Shown here piece after piece: positions 1 to 7,915 of a DNA stretch of 42,555 bases; positions within the stretch are counted from its first letter, which is position 1, and each line of letters opens with the position of its first letter. A program made the position numbers and the translations under genes. The DNA lies in NCBI GenBank assembly GCA_017405965.1, contig JAFQZK010000033.1, forward strand, positions 1-42,555, given 5' to 3'. Source of the stretch: Muribaculaceae bacterium. Its GTDB lineage: Bacteria; Bacteroidota; Bacteroidia; Bacteroidales; Muribaculaceae. Under the pieces are notes generated by a model, which ran no database searches, had not been told where the DNA came from, and was given only the letters and a program-made list of their open reading frames with translations.

Positions 1-1509
1 CTGGCGGGCGTGACCGTGCTGTCGGGCAATCCCTACTTTGCCCACTTGGCTTCGACCCAGGGCACCGTGACCTACACCATGCTCACCAACAAGGAGAAGA
101 CCAAAATCATCTTCGCTCCCGGAGCCAAGCCCACACAGTTCAGCACAAGTGGCACCACCTACCTCACCTCCATCACCATCCCCGACCAGATCACCGAGAT
201 CGGCGACTACGCCTTCTACGGCAATCCCACGCTCAAGACGGTGAATTTCCATGCCGGCATCACGCGCATCGGCGATGGCGCCTTCTACGAGACGTTGCTC
301 ACCCGTGTCAACATCCCCAACCCCGACTGTGAGCTCGGCAACAGCTGCTTCAGCAACAGCCAGGTGAGCAGCATCACCCTGCCCCAGGGCATGAAAAAGT
401 TGGGCAGTTTCGTGTTCTTCTACTGCGTCAACCTCACCAGCCTCACCCTGCCCGAGGGCATGGAGGAAATCGGCAAGATGTGCTTCAGCAGTTGCAACCT
501 CACCAGCGTGAACCTGCCCAGCACGTTGGTCAAACTCGACACTTGCGCGCTGCAGGACAACCCCTACACCAGCATCAACCTCAAGAATGTCAAGTTTGTG
601 GGCCGCCAGGCCTTCAGCCAGTGTCTCAACCTCACCTCGGTCACCAGCAACGGCATGCTCGAGGTGATTGACGGAGCAGCCTTCACCCGTTGCCCCATGA
701 CCACGGCCTATCTGCCCGAGGGCTTGAAGACCATCATCATGAATGCCTACTTCCGCTGCACCAGCCTGAACTCGTTCACCGTTCCCACGACGGTGACCAC
801 CATCACGGGCAACCCCTGCGTGGGAGCAACGTCGTTGAGGGCATTCAACGTGGCCAAGGGCAGTGAATACTTCGCAGCCCACGACGGTTGCCTCTATGCC
901 ACCGGCGGCTTCACGGCCGTGCCTGATCAAGACCGTGCCGAGGGGGATGCGCCCGCAGGACTCACCGCCCTGGTGGGTGTGCCCACCGGCTGGCAGCAAA
1001 GCGTGCTCAGTGTGCCCGAGGGCGTGACCGTCATTGCCAACCAGGCAGCCCGTGAGGCCACCTCCATCACCCAGGTGGAACTGCCCTCGACGCTTGCCGA
1101 GGTACGTCCCAGCGCCTTCAGCGCCAACACGGGCATCACCCGGGTGACCTGCCTTGCCACCACCCCGCCTGTGTGCAGCGGCGAGAGCGTCAACCACTTC
1201 ACCGACGAGGTTTTCCAGAACGCCACCCTGTATGTGCCCATGCGCAGCGTGGAACGCTACCAGAACGCCGTGGCGTGGAGCAACTTCCAGCACATCGAGG
1301 GCATCGACACCGGCGATGAGCCCGGCCTGTTGGGCGATGTCAACTGCGACGGCTACGTGAACATCAGCGACGTGACCTACCTGATCAGTTACCTGATGGG
1401 CGACGACGTGAGCATCGACAATCTCCCCAGCGGCGACGTCAACCAGGACGGCGGCATCAACATCAGCGACGTGACCTTCCTGATCAACCTCGTGATGAGC
1501 GACAGGTAA
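1..1509 (+). CDS. BspA-like leucine-rich repeat surface protein with C-terminal dockerin-like domain (5' partial)
   Basis: The reading frame is open from base 1, so the N-terminus and any signal peptide lie outside the window; 502 residues are visible. Most of it is a run of BspA/LRR_5-type repeats of about 22-24 residues, with recurring elements such as LTSLTLPEGMEEIG and SINLPSTL-like strands and aromatic residues after them. BspA-type repeats in Bacteroidetes are typically on secreted or cell-surface adhesins. The C-terminus, residues about 445-502, holds two dockerin-like calcium loops (GDVNCDGYVNISDVTYLI and GDVNQDGGINISDVTFLI), each with Asp/Asn at alternating positions. The frame ends directly after the second loop. 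It is followed by the same type of 3' repeat cassette as the next gene, which also carries a dockerin. The family assignment is firm; the ligand is unknown. Confidence 0.88.
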   Translation: MAGVTVLSGNPYFAHLASTQGTVTYTMLTNKEKTKIIFAPGAKPTQFSTSGTTYLTSITIPDQITEIGDYAFYGNPTLKTVNFHAGITRIGDGAFYETLLTRVNIPNPDCELGNSCFSNSQVSSITLPQGMKKLGSFVFFYCVNLTSLTLPEGMEEIGKMCFSSCNLTSVNLPSTLVKLDTCALQDNPYTSINLKNVKFVGRQAFSQCLNLTSVTSNGMLEVIDGAAFTRCPMTTAYLPEGLKTIIMNAYFRCTSLNSFTVPTTVTTITGNPCVGATSLRAFNVAKGSEYFAAHDGCLYATGGFTAVPDQDRAEGDAPAGLTALVGVPTGWQQSVLSVPEGVTVIANQAAREATSITQVELPSTLAEVRPSAFSANTGITRVTCLATTPPVCSGESVNHFTDEVFQNATLYVPMRSVERYQNAVAWSNFQHIEGIDTGDEPGLLGDVNCDGYVNISDVTYLISYLMGDDVSIDNLPSGDVNQDGGINISDVTFLINLVMSDR

Positions 1510-2135
1510 TGCTCGCCTTGCTCGCAGTTTAGTGAGTTTTTAACGGGCTTCGCCCGTGCATAGAGTTTTTTGAACGGGCTGCGCCCGTGCTTAATGTTTA
1601 GTGTTTAGAGTTTAATGACGGGGCCACGGCGCCAGCCGTTCATTAAACATTATCCCTTATCCATTATCCACGGCGCCAGCCGTTTCATTAAACATTATCC
1701 CTTATCCATTATCCACGGCGCCAGCCGTTTCATAGTGATTAGAGAGGCATCCGCCCCCCTGTTTTTCAAACAACCTGAACAATGATAAACAACCTGAACA
1801 ACAGAATAATAAATAATAAAGTTGTTTTTGTTGTTTACCGTTGTTCCTGTTGTTTGAACAATGTGCGCGGATGCCTTCAGAAGAATCAGATTAATCAGTA
1901 GTTAGAAAAATGTGCGCGGATGCCTTCAGAAGAATCAGATTAATCAGTAGTTTGAAAAATGCGGGCGGATGCCAAAAAACGATTTTTTTTGATTTCTTGC
2001 GAGCCCAAGCGAGCAATCCTAATAATTCTTTGCGCCTTGGCGTCTTAGCGTGGGGCAATGTGCGCGGATGCCTTCAGAAGAATCAGATTAATCAGTAGTT
2101 TGAAAAATGCGGGCCGTACTTTATTGCCCGAAACA
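1510..2135. repeat. Intergenic repeat mosaic between the two dockerin genes
   Basis: No convincing gene is seen in this roughly 630-bp stretch. It holds two small GC hairpins (ACGGGC/GCCCGT at 1543-1557 and 1574-1588), two and a half tandem copies of a 44-45 bp unit starting with CACGGCGCCAGCCG (1625, 1669, 1714) and ending in an AT-rich tail. It also holds a degenerate copy (about 1821-1860) of a Gtt-rich module seen again at 5856 and 5996, three copies of a 43-bp unit (1861-1903, 1910-1952, 2058-2100), and a single copy (about 1974-2057) of a module related to the 106-bp tandem repeat at the right end of the window. The 9-bp word GCGGATGCC recurs at 1867, 1916, 1965 and 2064, and inverted at 1744. 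Confidence 0.85.
1861..2100 (+). repeat. Three 43-bp direct repeats
   Basis: Copies at 1861-1903, 1910-1952 and 2058-2100 are essentially identical. Each begins ATGTGCGCGGATGCC and ends in AATCAGATTAATCAGTAGTT. A fourth, partial copy lies at about 6040-6080. The first two are 6 bp apart; the third is separated by a different module. The irregular spacing argues against CRISPR. Confidence 0.88.
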
Positions 2136-2166
2136 TTGCAGAATTGGAACGAAACCATTATCTTTG
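2136..2166 (+). promoter_or_regulatory. Bacteroidetes-type promoter for the dockerin/FISUMP gene
   Basis: A TTG at 2136-2138 and TATCTTTG at 2159-2166 are separated by 20 nt, matching the Bacteroidetes primary sigma factor pattern. The start codon is at 2215, giving a leader of roughly 40 nt. Confidence 0.7.
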
Positions 2167-2214
2167 CAGGAGCAATAACAGTATTAATTATTAACTGATA
2201 AATTCCAGAACACT

Positions 2215-3072
2215 ATGAACAAACTCAGCTCAATCTTAGTCATGTCATTGTTGATGCTGGCCTCGTTCACAGCCCATGCACAGGAGTATCCTCGTGGTGA
2301 CGTGAACCAGGACGGAGCAGTCAACATTTCGGATGTGACCCGTCTGATAGACAACGTGATGAGAGGCATCGAACAAGGTGACGTGAACCTGGACGGAGCC
2401 GTCAATATCTCGGATGTGACCTGCATCATAAGTTACATCATGAAAGGTTATTGGCCCGATGAACCCGTGACCGGCGAGCACGAGTGGGTTGACCTGGGTC
2501 TGCCCAGCGGCACACTGTGGGCCACATGCAACATCGGTGCCAGCAGCCCCGAGGAATACGGAGACTATTTCGCCTGGGGCGAGGTGACGCCCAAAGAGGT
2601 CTATGACTGGAGCACCTACAAGTGGTGCAACGGCACGGAGACTACCATGACCAAGTACTGCATCAACAGCGAGTTAGGCATTGTCGACAACAAGACCGAA
2701 CTGGAACCTGCCGACGATGCAGCCTACGTCAACTGGGGGCCGTCGTGGTGCATGCCTACGATTGATCAGCTGCAGGAACTGAAGAACAGCTGCACCTGGG
2801 AGAGGGTCACCATAAGCAACGGAGACGTATGTATCCTTGTTACCGGCACCAACGGCAACACGATGCTCTTGCCGCTCGCGGGCAGCATCAATGGCACTAC
2901 GCCCGAGAGAGTTGGCAATTACGGCTATCTTTGGTCCAAGACCGCTTCAGTCTATGCCAACGAGAGCAATGCAAGCCAATACATCTACTTCAACAGTCCA
3001 TATCCAAGCCTCTGGCGCCGCTACCGCTACTTCGGATTCACCGTGCGCGCCGTGCGTGCAACCCAGGATTAG
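2215..3072 (+). CDS. Secreted protein with N-terminal dockerin-like domain and FISUMP-type domain
   Basis: The 285-residue protein starts with a signal peptide (residues 1-22, hydrophobic core LVMSLLMLASF, cleavage probably after AHA). Directly behind it are two dockerin-like calcium loops (GDVNQDGAVNISDVTRLI and GDVNLDGAVNISDVTCII, residues about 28-70). The rest, about 85-283, resembles the Fibrobacter succinogenes major paralogous (FISUMP) domain as found in Bacteroidetes: WVDLGLPSGTLWATCNIGA, YGDYFAWGEVTPKE, and near the end LPLAGS, YLWSKT and GFTVRAVRA. The domain's function is not established; these proteins are thought to be exported surface proteins. Dockerins are usually C-terminal, so the N-terminal position is unusual. 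A promoter sits just upstream, and the gene appears to be transcribed alone. Confidence 0.85.
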   Translation: MNKLSSILVMSLLMLASFTAHAQEYPRGDVNQDGAVNISDVTRLIDNVMRGIEQGDVNLDGAVNISDVTCIISYIMKGYWPDEPVTGEHEWVDLGLPSGTLWATCNIGASSPEEYGDYFAWGEVTPKEVYDWSTYKWCNGTETTMTKYCINSELGIVDNKTELEPADDAAYVNWGPSWCMPTIDQLQELKNSCTWERVTISNGDVCILVTGTNGNTMLLPLAGSINGTTPERVGNYGYLWSKTASVYANESNASQYIYFNSPYPSLWRRYRYFGFTVRAVRATQD

Positions 3073-3467
3073 CCCACCTCTTACTAATGCTCGCGCTGCT
3101 CGCAGTTTAGAGGTTTTAACGGGCTATGCCCGTGGATAATGTTTAGTGTTTAATGAGTTTTTAACGGGCGCCAGCCGTTTCATTAAACATTATCCCTTAT
3201 CCCTTCTCCACGGCGCCAGCCGTTTCATAGAGGTTAAAGGGGCATCCGCACTGTAGGGCCTCGCCTTGGCGAGGCCCTACAGGTTGGCAGCCCCATTCGT
3301 TTAATTCGTTACAATTGTACGCGGATGCCATTCGTTCAATCCGCGTAATTCGTAGTTTATTTATTTTCGTAGTTCGATTTGTCCGTTTCGTCCACGCATG
3401 CGTGTGTGGTTTCACTGCTAGATGGCTGATTTAAAGCCGATATTAGTTTTATTTTGTTGTTTTTTTG
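3073..3467. repeat. Repeat mosaic between dockerin gene and methyltransferase gene
   Basis: No gene is seen. The stretch repeats the arrangement that follows the first dockerin gene: an AATGCTCGC...GCTCGCAGTTTAG segment (about 3086-3110), a GC hairpin (3119-3133), then the GGCGCCAGCCG module with its AT-rich tail (about 3164-3229). It continues with an inverted GCGGATGCC hub (3241-3249), a perfect 15-bp inverted repeat (3251-3282) and a direct hub at 3321-3329 followed by an ATCCGCGTAATTCGTAGTTT module. Confidence 0.82.
3251..3282. repeat. Perfect 15-bp inverted repeat (CTGTAGGGCCTCGCC arms)
   Basis: The arms 3251-3265 and 3268-3282 are exact reverse complements with a 2-nt spacer (TT). One arm (GGCGAGGCCCTACAG) recurs at 5971-5985 in the next repeat cluster. 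There is no T-run after it, so it is better seen as a dispersed palindromic unit than a terminator. Confidence 0.85.
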
Positions 3468-3475
3468 TACCTTTG
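3468..3475 (+). promoter_or_regulatory. -7 element for the methyltransferase gene
   Basis: TACCTTTG at 3468-3475 matches the Bacteroidetes -7 consensus and lies 45 nt before the start codon. The expected -33 position falls in a T-rich stretch without a clean TTTG at 20-nt spacing, so only the -7 box is called. Confidence 0.55.
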
Positions 3476-3520
3476 CCATTGCTTGTTAGAGCGCTATACT
3501 TTTGACGTAATCAACACTTT

Positions 3521-4630
3521 ATGGCAAACGAGAGTTTATCAAAGGCTAAAGAGGCTAAAAACGACGAGTTCTATACTCAATATCATGATATTGAGAAGGA
3601 AATCTCGGCCTATTTGGAATATAACCCCGACGTGTTCCGTGGCAAGACGGTTCTGCTGCCGTGTGACGATCCCGAGTGGAGCAATTTCACCAAATACTTT
3701 GCCCAGAACTTTGAGACCTTCGGCTTGAAAAAGTTGATTTCCACCAGTTATGCCCCCGAGAGCAAGCGCTACAAGTTCGGCTATGTGCCCACCTTGTTCG
3801 AGACCGAGGCACCGCATTATGATGCCGACAAGAGCAAGACCCACGGCAAAATCTTCGTTCTTGACCATGACGTGACGGGCGACGGAAAAATCAACGTCGA
3901 GGACTTGCAATGGCAGTACCTGGAGGGCGATGGCGATTTCCGCAGCAAGGAAATCTGCAACTTGCGTGACCAAGCCGATTTTATCATCACCAACCCGCCC
4001 TTCTCCCTTTTCCGTGAATTCCTCGCTTGGGTTGTTGAGGCAGATAAGCAGTTTATCCTGATAGCGAATAAAAACTGTGTGACCTACAAAGAGGTCTTTC
4101 CATTGATTAAAGACAATAAATTGTGGTCAGGCAAAACAGAGTGGGCTGGTGGCATGTGGTTTGAAACCAAGAATGATGATGATGTCGATAGAGTTATTGA
4201 TGGCGTAAATATGAAAAATGTTCCATCAATTTGGCTTTCAAATGTTGACCACGGTCGCCGCCATCAACAGTTGGCTTTAATGACGATGGCAGATAACTTG
4301 AAATTTAGCCGCCATAAGGAAATAAGAGGTAAGGATGATTACATTCATTATGAAAACTATGACGCCATAGAGGTGCCATTTACTGATGCTATTCCTTGTG
4401 ACTATGAGGACGCAATGGGTGTGCCCATTTCTTTCCTTGACAAGTATTGCCCTGACCAATTTGAAATAATTGGAATCACAGATAGAGGAAATGAATATGG
4501 AATAAAGACAAAAGAATTCACTATTGAAGATAGCCCAGTTTTTGGAGATTTAAATAGAAGGGGTGCAATAATGGTAGATGGGGAATTAAAATCCACTTAT
4601 GCCAGAATACTAATCCGCAAAAAGCAATAA
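3521..4630 (+). CDS. EcoRI-type adenine-specific DNA methyltransferase
   Basis: The 369-residue protein resembles the EcoRI-methylase family (MT_EcoRI), which transfers a methyl group from S-adenosylmethionine to adenine N6 in DNA. The N-terminus SLSKAKEAKNDEFYTQYHDI and the segment VLLPCDDPEWSNFTKYF are typical; the catalytic motif IV NPPF is at residues 158-161 (ITNPPFSLFREFL). It is the first gene of a probable pair: the DUF262-HNH gene starts 6 nt after its stop. Its usual role would be to protect host DNA from a partner nuclease; the recognition site cannot be read from the sequence. Oddly, base composition breaks inside the gene: sampled 60-bp blocks before about 4030 are about 52-53% GC, those after it are 28-42%, and the next gene is GC-rich again. 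This suggests the C-terminal half was replaced by recombination. Confidence 0.85.
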   Translation: MANESLSKAKEAKNDEFYTQYHDIEKEISAYLEYNPDVFRGKTVLLPCDDPEWSNFTKYFAQNFETFGLKKLISTSYAPESKRYKFGYVPTLFETEAPHYDADKSKTHGKIFVLDHDVTGDGKINVEDLQWQYLEGDGDFRSKEICNLRDQADFIITNPPFSLFREFLAWVVEADKQFILIANKNCVTYKEVFPLIKDNKLWSGKTEWAGGMWFETKNDDDVDRVIDGVNMKNVPSIWLSNVDHGRRHQQLALMTMADNLKFSRHKEIRGKDDYIHYENYDAIEVPFTDAIPCDYEDAMGVPISFLDKYCPDQFEIIGITDRGNEYGIKTKEFTIEDSPVFGDLNRRGAIMVDGELKSTYARILIRKKQ

Positions 4631-4636
4631 GACGAT

Positions 4637-5797
4637 ATGGAAACATTATTAAGGACAGACATCACGGTTCGCGAAATCTGCGAGGGCTTTATCTATAACG
4701 AGTTAGAGGGTAAAGGCCTGTTCGGGATGAATGGCAAACTTACCATCCAGCCCGAGTACCAGCGCAACTATATCTATGCCGACGGCAAGCGTGATGTCGC
4801 CGTCATTGACTCGGTACTGAAAGGTTACCCCCTTGGGGTCATCTACTTCAATCAAGTGGGTGACAACTACGAGGTGCTCGACGGCCAGCAGCGCATCACC
4901 AGCCTGGGTCGTTTCGTGACCCATAAACTGGCCATCAAGGACAAGAACGGGATGCAGCAGTATATCGACGGCCTTAACAAGGAAGACCGCGACAAGGTGC
5001 TGAACACCACGCTGCTCATTTACATCTGCAAGGGCACCGAAGCCGAAATCAAGGACTGGTTCCAGACCGTCAACATCCCCGGGGTTAACCTGAACAATCA
5101 GGAAAAATTGAATGCCGTTTATTCGGGTCCGTTTGTGACCGCCCTGAAGGAAGAGTTCAGCAACTCACAGAACGCCAATATCCAAAAGTGGAGTGCCTAC
5201 ATTAAAGGGTCGGCCAACCGCCAGGACTATCTTGAGCGTGCCCTGCAATGGGTAAGCCAGGACAATGTCGATGCCTATATGAGCAAGCATCGCCAGGACA
5301 CCGATATCACTCCCGTCAAGGCCTATTTCAATGCGGTGATAGATTGGGCTTCGGGCGTGTTCAAGGATGTGTTGCCCGAGATGCGCGGCCTGGAGTGGGG
5401 ACGATTCTATGAACAGTACCACAACAAGCCCTATAACGTGGATGCTGTTTCCAAGCGTGTGCATGAACTGTATGCCGACCCCTATGTGACCAACCACAAG
5501 GGCATTTTTGAATACATCCTGGGCGGCGAGAAGGACAAGAGCCTGTTGAATATCCGCATCTTTGACAAGGCGACCATCAACTACGTGTATGCCAAGCAAA
5601 CCAAGGCCGCCAAAGAGAAAGGCGTGAGCAACTGCCCCGACTGTGCCTTGCAAGAGGGCAGCAACAGCACCCGCATTTATAAACTCGCCGAGATGGATGC
5701 CGACCACGTTACCGCCTGGAGCAATGGCGGCTCCAGTGACAAGGGCAACTGCCAAATGCTGTGCCGCCACCACAACCGCTCCAAAGGCAACAAATAA
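4637..5797 (+). CDS. DUF262 (ParB/GmrS-like) protein with C-terminal HNH endonuclease domain
   Basis: The 386-residue protein has an N-terminal DUF262 domain with the signature [11 protein letters not shown] at about residues 75-86, preceded by [14 protein letters not shown]262 domains are ParB-like nucleotide-binding modules found in GmrSD-type restriction enzymes. The C-terminus is an HNH nuclease: CPDC, then [15 protein letters not shown], then [14 protein letters not shown], giving the expected Asp-His, Asn and His residues and a two-CxxC-like zinc site (CPDC ... C ... H). It lies 6 nt after the methyltransferase stop, so the two are probably cotranscribed and form a restriction-modification or modification-sensing pair. 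Whether it cuts unmodified or modified DNA is not readable. A hairpin follows at 5821-5850. Confidence 0.85.
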   Translation: METLLRTDITVREICEGFIYNELEGKGLFGMNGKLTIQPEYQRNYIYADGKRDVAVIDSVLKGYPLGVIYFNQVGDNYEVLDGQQRITSLGRFVTHKLAIKDKNGMQQYIDGLNKEDRDKVLNTTLLIYICKGTEAEIKDWFQTVNIPGVNLNNQEKLNAVYSGPFVTALKEEFSNSQNANIQKWSAYIKGSANRQDYLERALQWVSQDNVDAYMSKHRQDTDITPVKAYFNAVIDWASGVFKDVLPEMRGLEWGRFYEQYHNKPYNVDAVSKRVHELYADPYVTNHKGIFEYILGGEKDKSLLNIRIFDKATINYVYAKQTKAAKEKGVSNCPDCALQEGSNSTRIYKLAEMDADHVTAWSNGGSSDKGNCQMLCRHHNRSKGNK

Positions 5798-6117
5798 ATA
5801 CCATTATGCCAAAATGAAATGCGGTGCAGCCGGGGGATCGGTTGCACCGCAAATGTTGTTTTTGTTGCTCAACGTTGTCGATGTTGTTTGAAAAACAGGC
5901 TTGCGGATGCCCAAAATCCTTAGCGGCTTGGCGTCTTAGCGTGGGGCCTGGTGGTGGGCGGCCACGCCAAGGCGAGGCCCTACAGCGAGGGGGGCTTGTT
6001 TTTGTTGCTCAACGTTGTTGATGTTGTTTGAAAAACAGGGATGCGGATGCCTTCAGAAGAATCAGATTAATCAGTTGTTTGAACAAGGGGCCTTTTTGCA
6101 TGTTTTCGTGGGATATA
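5798..6117. repeat. Repeat mosaic between HNH gene and patatin gene
   Basis: No gene is seen. After the terminator-like hairpin come two 44-bp copies of a TTGTTTTTGTTGCTCAACGT module (5856-5899 and 5996-6039, one difference noted), GCGGATGCC hubs at 5903-5911 and 6043-6051, a CTTAGCGGCTTGGCGTCTTAGCGTGGGG-type stretch (about 5920-5946) related to the right-end tandem repeat, a half copy of the 3251 palindrome (5971-5985) and a partial copy of the 43-bp repeat (about 6040-6080). Confidence 0.82.
5821..5850 (+). terminator. Hairpin after the HNH gene
   Basis: GCGGTGCAGCC (5821-5831) pairs with GGTTGCACCGC (5840-5850) over 11 bp with one G-U pair and an 8-nt loop, 23 nt after the stop codon, followed by a T-rich stretch. 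It is a plausible terminator for the methyltransferase-nuclease pair. Confidence 0.6.
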
Positions 6118-6149
6118 TTTGGTATTGTTGGCCGTAATGATTATCTTTG
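6118..6149 (+). promoter_or_regulatory. Bacteroidetes-type promoter for the patatin gene
   Basis: TTTG at 6118-6121 and TATCTTTG at 6142-6149 are 20 nt apart, an exact consensus match, 32 nt before the ATG. The lipase gene is therefore probably transcribed separately from the upstream pair. Confidence 0.72.
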
Positions 6150-6180
6150 TCGGTGATCAAACCATTAAAATCTTTACAAT

Positions 6181-7806
6181 ATGGCAATTAACATTGGTAT
6201 GGCATTCTCCGGCGGCGGTTACCGTGCCGCCACCTTTAACTTGGGAACTCTTTCTTTCCTGAATTCGGTCAAACTCGATGGCAAGAAAACGCTGCTCGAC
6301 TGCGTGGTAGCGTTGTCATCGGTGTCGGGCGGCACCATCCCCGCGATGAAATACATGCTCACGCGTGCACGCGACGAGAGTGTCGACAAGATGGTCGAGG
6401 ACCTGTTCAACTTCCTGCGTGACGAGGACCTGGTGACTCACGCGCTCAACGGGCTCAGCCAGGAAAAGACCAACCCCGAAGTGTCGGGCATCAAAATCAT
6501 GGCCGACATCTATGACAAGTACCTGTTCGGCGAGACGACCCTGGGCGAAATCTTCGACAATATGAACCGTATTCCCGTCAAGGACTATACGGCACTGGCC
6601 ACCGACTTCGAGAGTTCGCTGCCCTTCCGTTTCAGGGTTGCCGATACGACCGTGGGCAAGACCTATTATTTCGGCAACAACGACCACCGCATCAACCCCA
6701 ATGACGCACGCCAGATCACACCGGGCGAAGCCCTGGCCTGCTCGTCATGCTTCCCCAGCGGCTTTGAGCCGATGATGTTCCCCGAGGACTTCAAGTTGTT
6801 CGGCAAGATCGACAATCCTCAACGGTACATGACCGAGAAGAAGAATGAAACGGGCGAGGTGAAGCGTCACGGATTTGCCGTGATGGACGGCGGCGTGTCC
6901 GACAATCAAGGCATCGAGTCCATCCTGATGGCCGAGGAGCGCCTGCACCCGCATTTCATACCCGAGGGCAGCACCAACCCCAAGGCGCTCGACCTGGTCA
7001 TCATCAGCGACGTGTCAAGCCCCGACATGAAAAGCGAGTATGCACCAAACGAGGAGATGCTTCCCAAGTGGTTGAACAAACTTACCTTCGGCCGCCTGGG
7101 CACCTACGGCGTGATCAGCGAAATCGTCATGGCCCTGCTGTTCGTGCTTGCATTGGTGACCGGCAGCGGTTTCTGGACCGGTGTCACATCGGTCATCCTT
7201 GCCATTGTCACGGCCGCCAATATCCTCGGCTGCTTGTCAAAGAAAAAAATGTTTCAGGCCATCAGCAAGACATTTATCCGAGACAGGGCAAAATTCATCA
7301 GTAATATCAAGTTCTCGGCCCTCGAGGCGCTGCTCATGAACCGCGCCAAGTCGGTCATCATCATGAGCAGTGAGGTATTCCTGAAACGACTGCGCCAATT
7401 GGCCTACAACTCGATTTATGACGATAAAGATTGGGTGAATCGCGTCTTCAGCACCACCGTCTATGAGCTGAAACCTGAAAAGATCAACAAAAGAATCAAA
7501 AACTCGCTTCCACAACACCTCGTGCCCAGCGATGCCATCAAGCAAAACAGCGAGAAAGCCTCCAGCATGGGCACCACCCTGTGGTTCACTCCCGAGGAAA
7601 TAGCCGATGGCATGCCCGAGGCACTGCTCGCCGATGGCCAGTACACCGCCTGTTTCAACCTGCTCGACCACATCGAGCAGATCAGGAACGACAACACCAA
7701 CCTTGCTCCCGGCACCTATGAATTCCTCACCTCACTGGAGCCCCAGCTTCTTGAGGCCTGGAATAAATTCCGAGAAGATCCCTTCTGGATGGTCCCGAAG
7801 AAGTAA
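6181..7806 (+). CDS. Patatin-like phospholipase with embedded membrane segment
   Basis: The 541-residue protein carries the patatin lipase signatures: an oxyanion loop SGGGYRA (residues 10-16), a nucleophile elbow SVSGG with Ser49, and the catalytic Asp in DGG at residues 236-238 (AVMDGGVSDNQG). Patatins hydrolyse acyl chains from phospholipids through a Ser-Asp dyad. The first position of the usual GxSxG is Ser here. After the catalytic domain there is a strongly hydrophobic stretch at about residues 313-356 (MALLFVLALVTGSGFW and VTSVILAIVTAANILG), probably two membrane helices, then a soluble C-terminal region of about 180 residues with no recognised domain. No signal peptide is present, so the lipase domain is likely cytoplasmic and tethered to the inner membrane. 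It has its own promoter. Proximity to a restriction pair could suggest defence, but no cyclic-nucleotide synthase is nearby. Confidence 0.85.
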   Translation: MAINIGMAFSGGGYRAATFNLGTLSFLNSVKLDGKKTLLDCVVALSSVSGGTIPAMKYMLTRARDESVDKMVEDLFNFLRDEDLVTHALNGLSQEKTNPEVSGIKIMADIYDKYLFGETTLGEIFDNMNRIPVKDYTALATDFESSLPFRFRVADTTVGKTYYFGNNDHRINPNDARQITPGEALACSSCFPSGFEPMMFPEDFKLFGKIDNPQRYMTEKKNETGEVKRHGFAVMDGGVSDNQGIESILMAEERLHPHFIPEGSTNPKALDLVIISDVSSPDMKSEYAPNEEMLPKWLNKLTFGRLGTYGVISEIVMALLFVLALVTGSGFWTGVTSVILAIVTAANILGCLSKKKMFQAISKTFIRDRAKFISNIKFSALEALLMNRAKSVIIMSSEVFLKRLRQLAYNSIYDDKDWVNRVFSTTVYELKPEKINKRIKNSLPQHLVPSDAIKQNSEKASSMGTTLWFTPEEIADGMPEALLADGQYTACFNLLDHIEQIRNDNTNLAPGTYEFLTSLEPQLLEAWNKFREDPFWMVPKK

Positions 7807-7830
7807 GCCGCCAAGAGCCGAATCAAATAT

Positions 7831-7869
7831 CGGTGTCTGTAAAAGTATGGTTATTTTTTACAGACACCG
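7831..7869 (+). terminator. Hairpin terminator after the patatin gene
   Basis: CGGTGTCTGTAAAA (7831-7844) pairs perfectly with TTTTACAGACACCG (7856-7869), a 14-bp stem with an 11-nt loop, 24 nt after the stop codon. The A/T end of the stem lies inside rather than a T-tail outside, so it may also act mainly as a 3' stabiliser. Confidence 0.7.
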
Positions 7870-7915
7870 GTATATTTTATATAGAATGACAAGGGAATTG
7901 CCTTACCGATTATGA

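Noticed and set aside
1910-2098. Small open frame within the repeat mosaic
   Set aside because: It consists entirely of dispersed repeat sequence, including two copies of the 43-bp unit, and its product repeats accordingly.
1861-2100. Possible CRISPR array in the 43-bp repeats
   Set aside because: Gaps of 6 bp and 105 bp are irregular, the longer gap is itself a dispersed repeat, and no cas genes are nearby.
1744-6051. Integron-like attC sites at the GCGGATGCC hubs
   Set aside because: No integrase, no core-site pairs and no captured gene cassettes are seen; the modules between the hubs are non-coding.
6181-7806. CBASS effector of the CapV type
   Set aside because: No CD-NTase or CBASS accessory gene lies nearby and the membrane segment is not typical of CapV; only a general defence role is kept as an inference.
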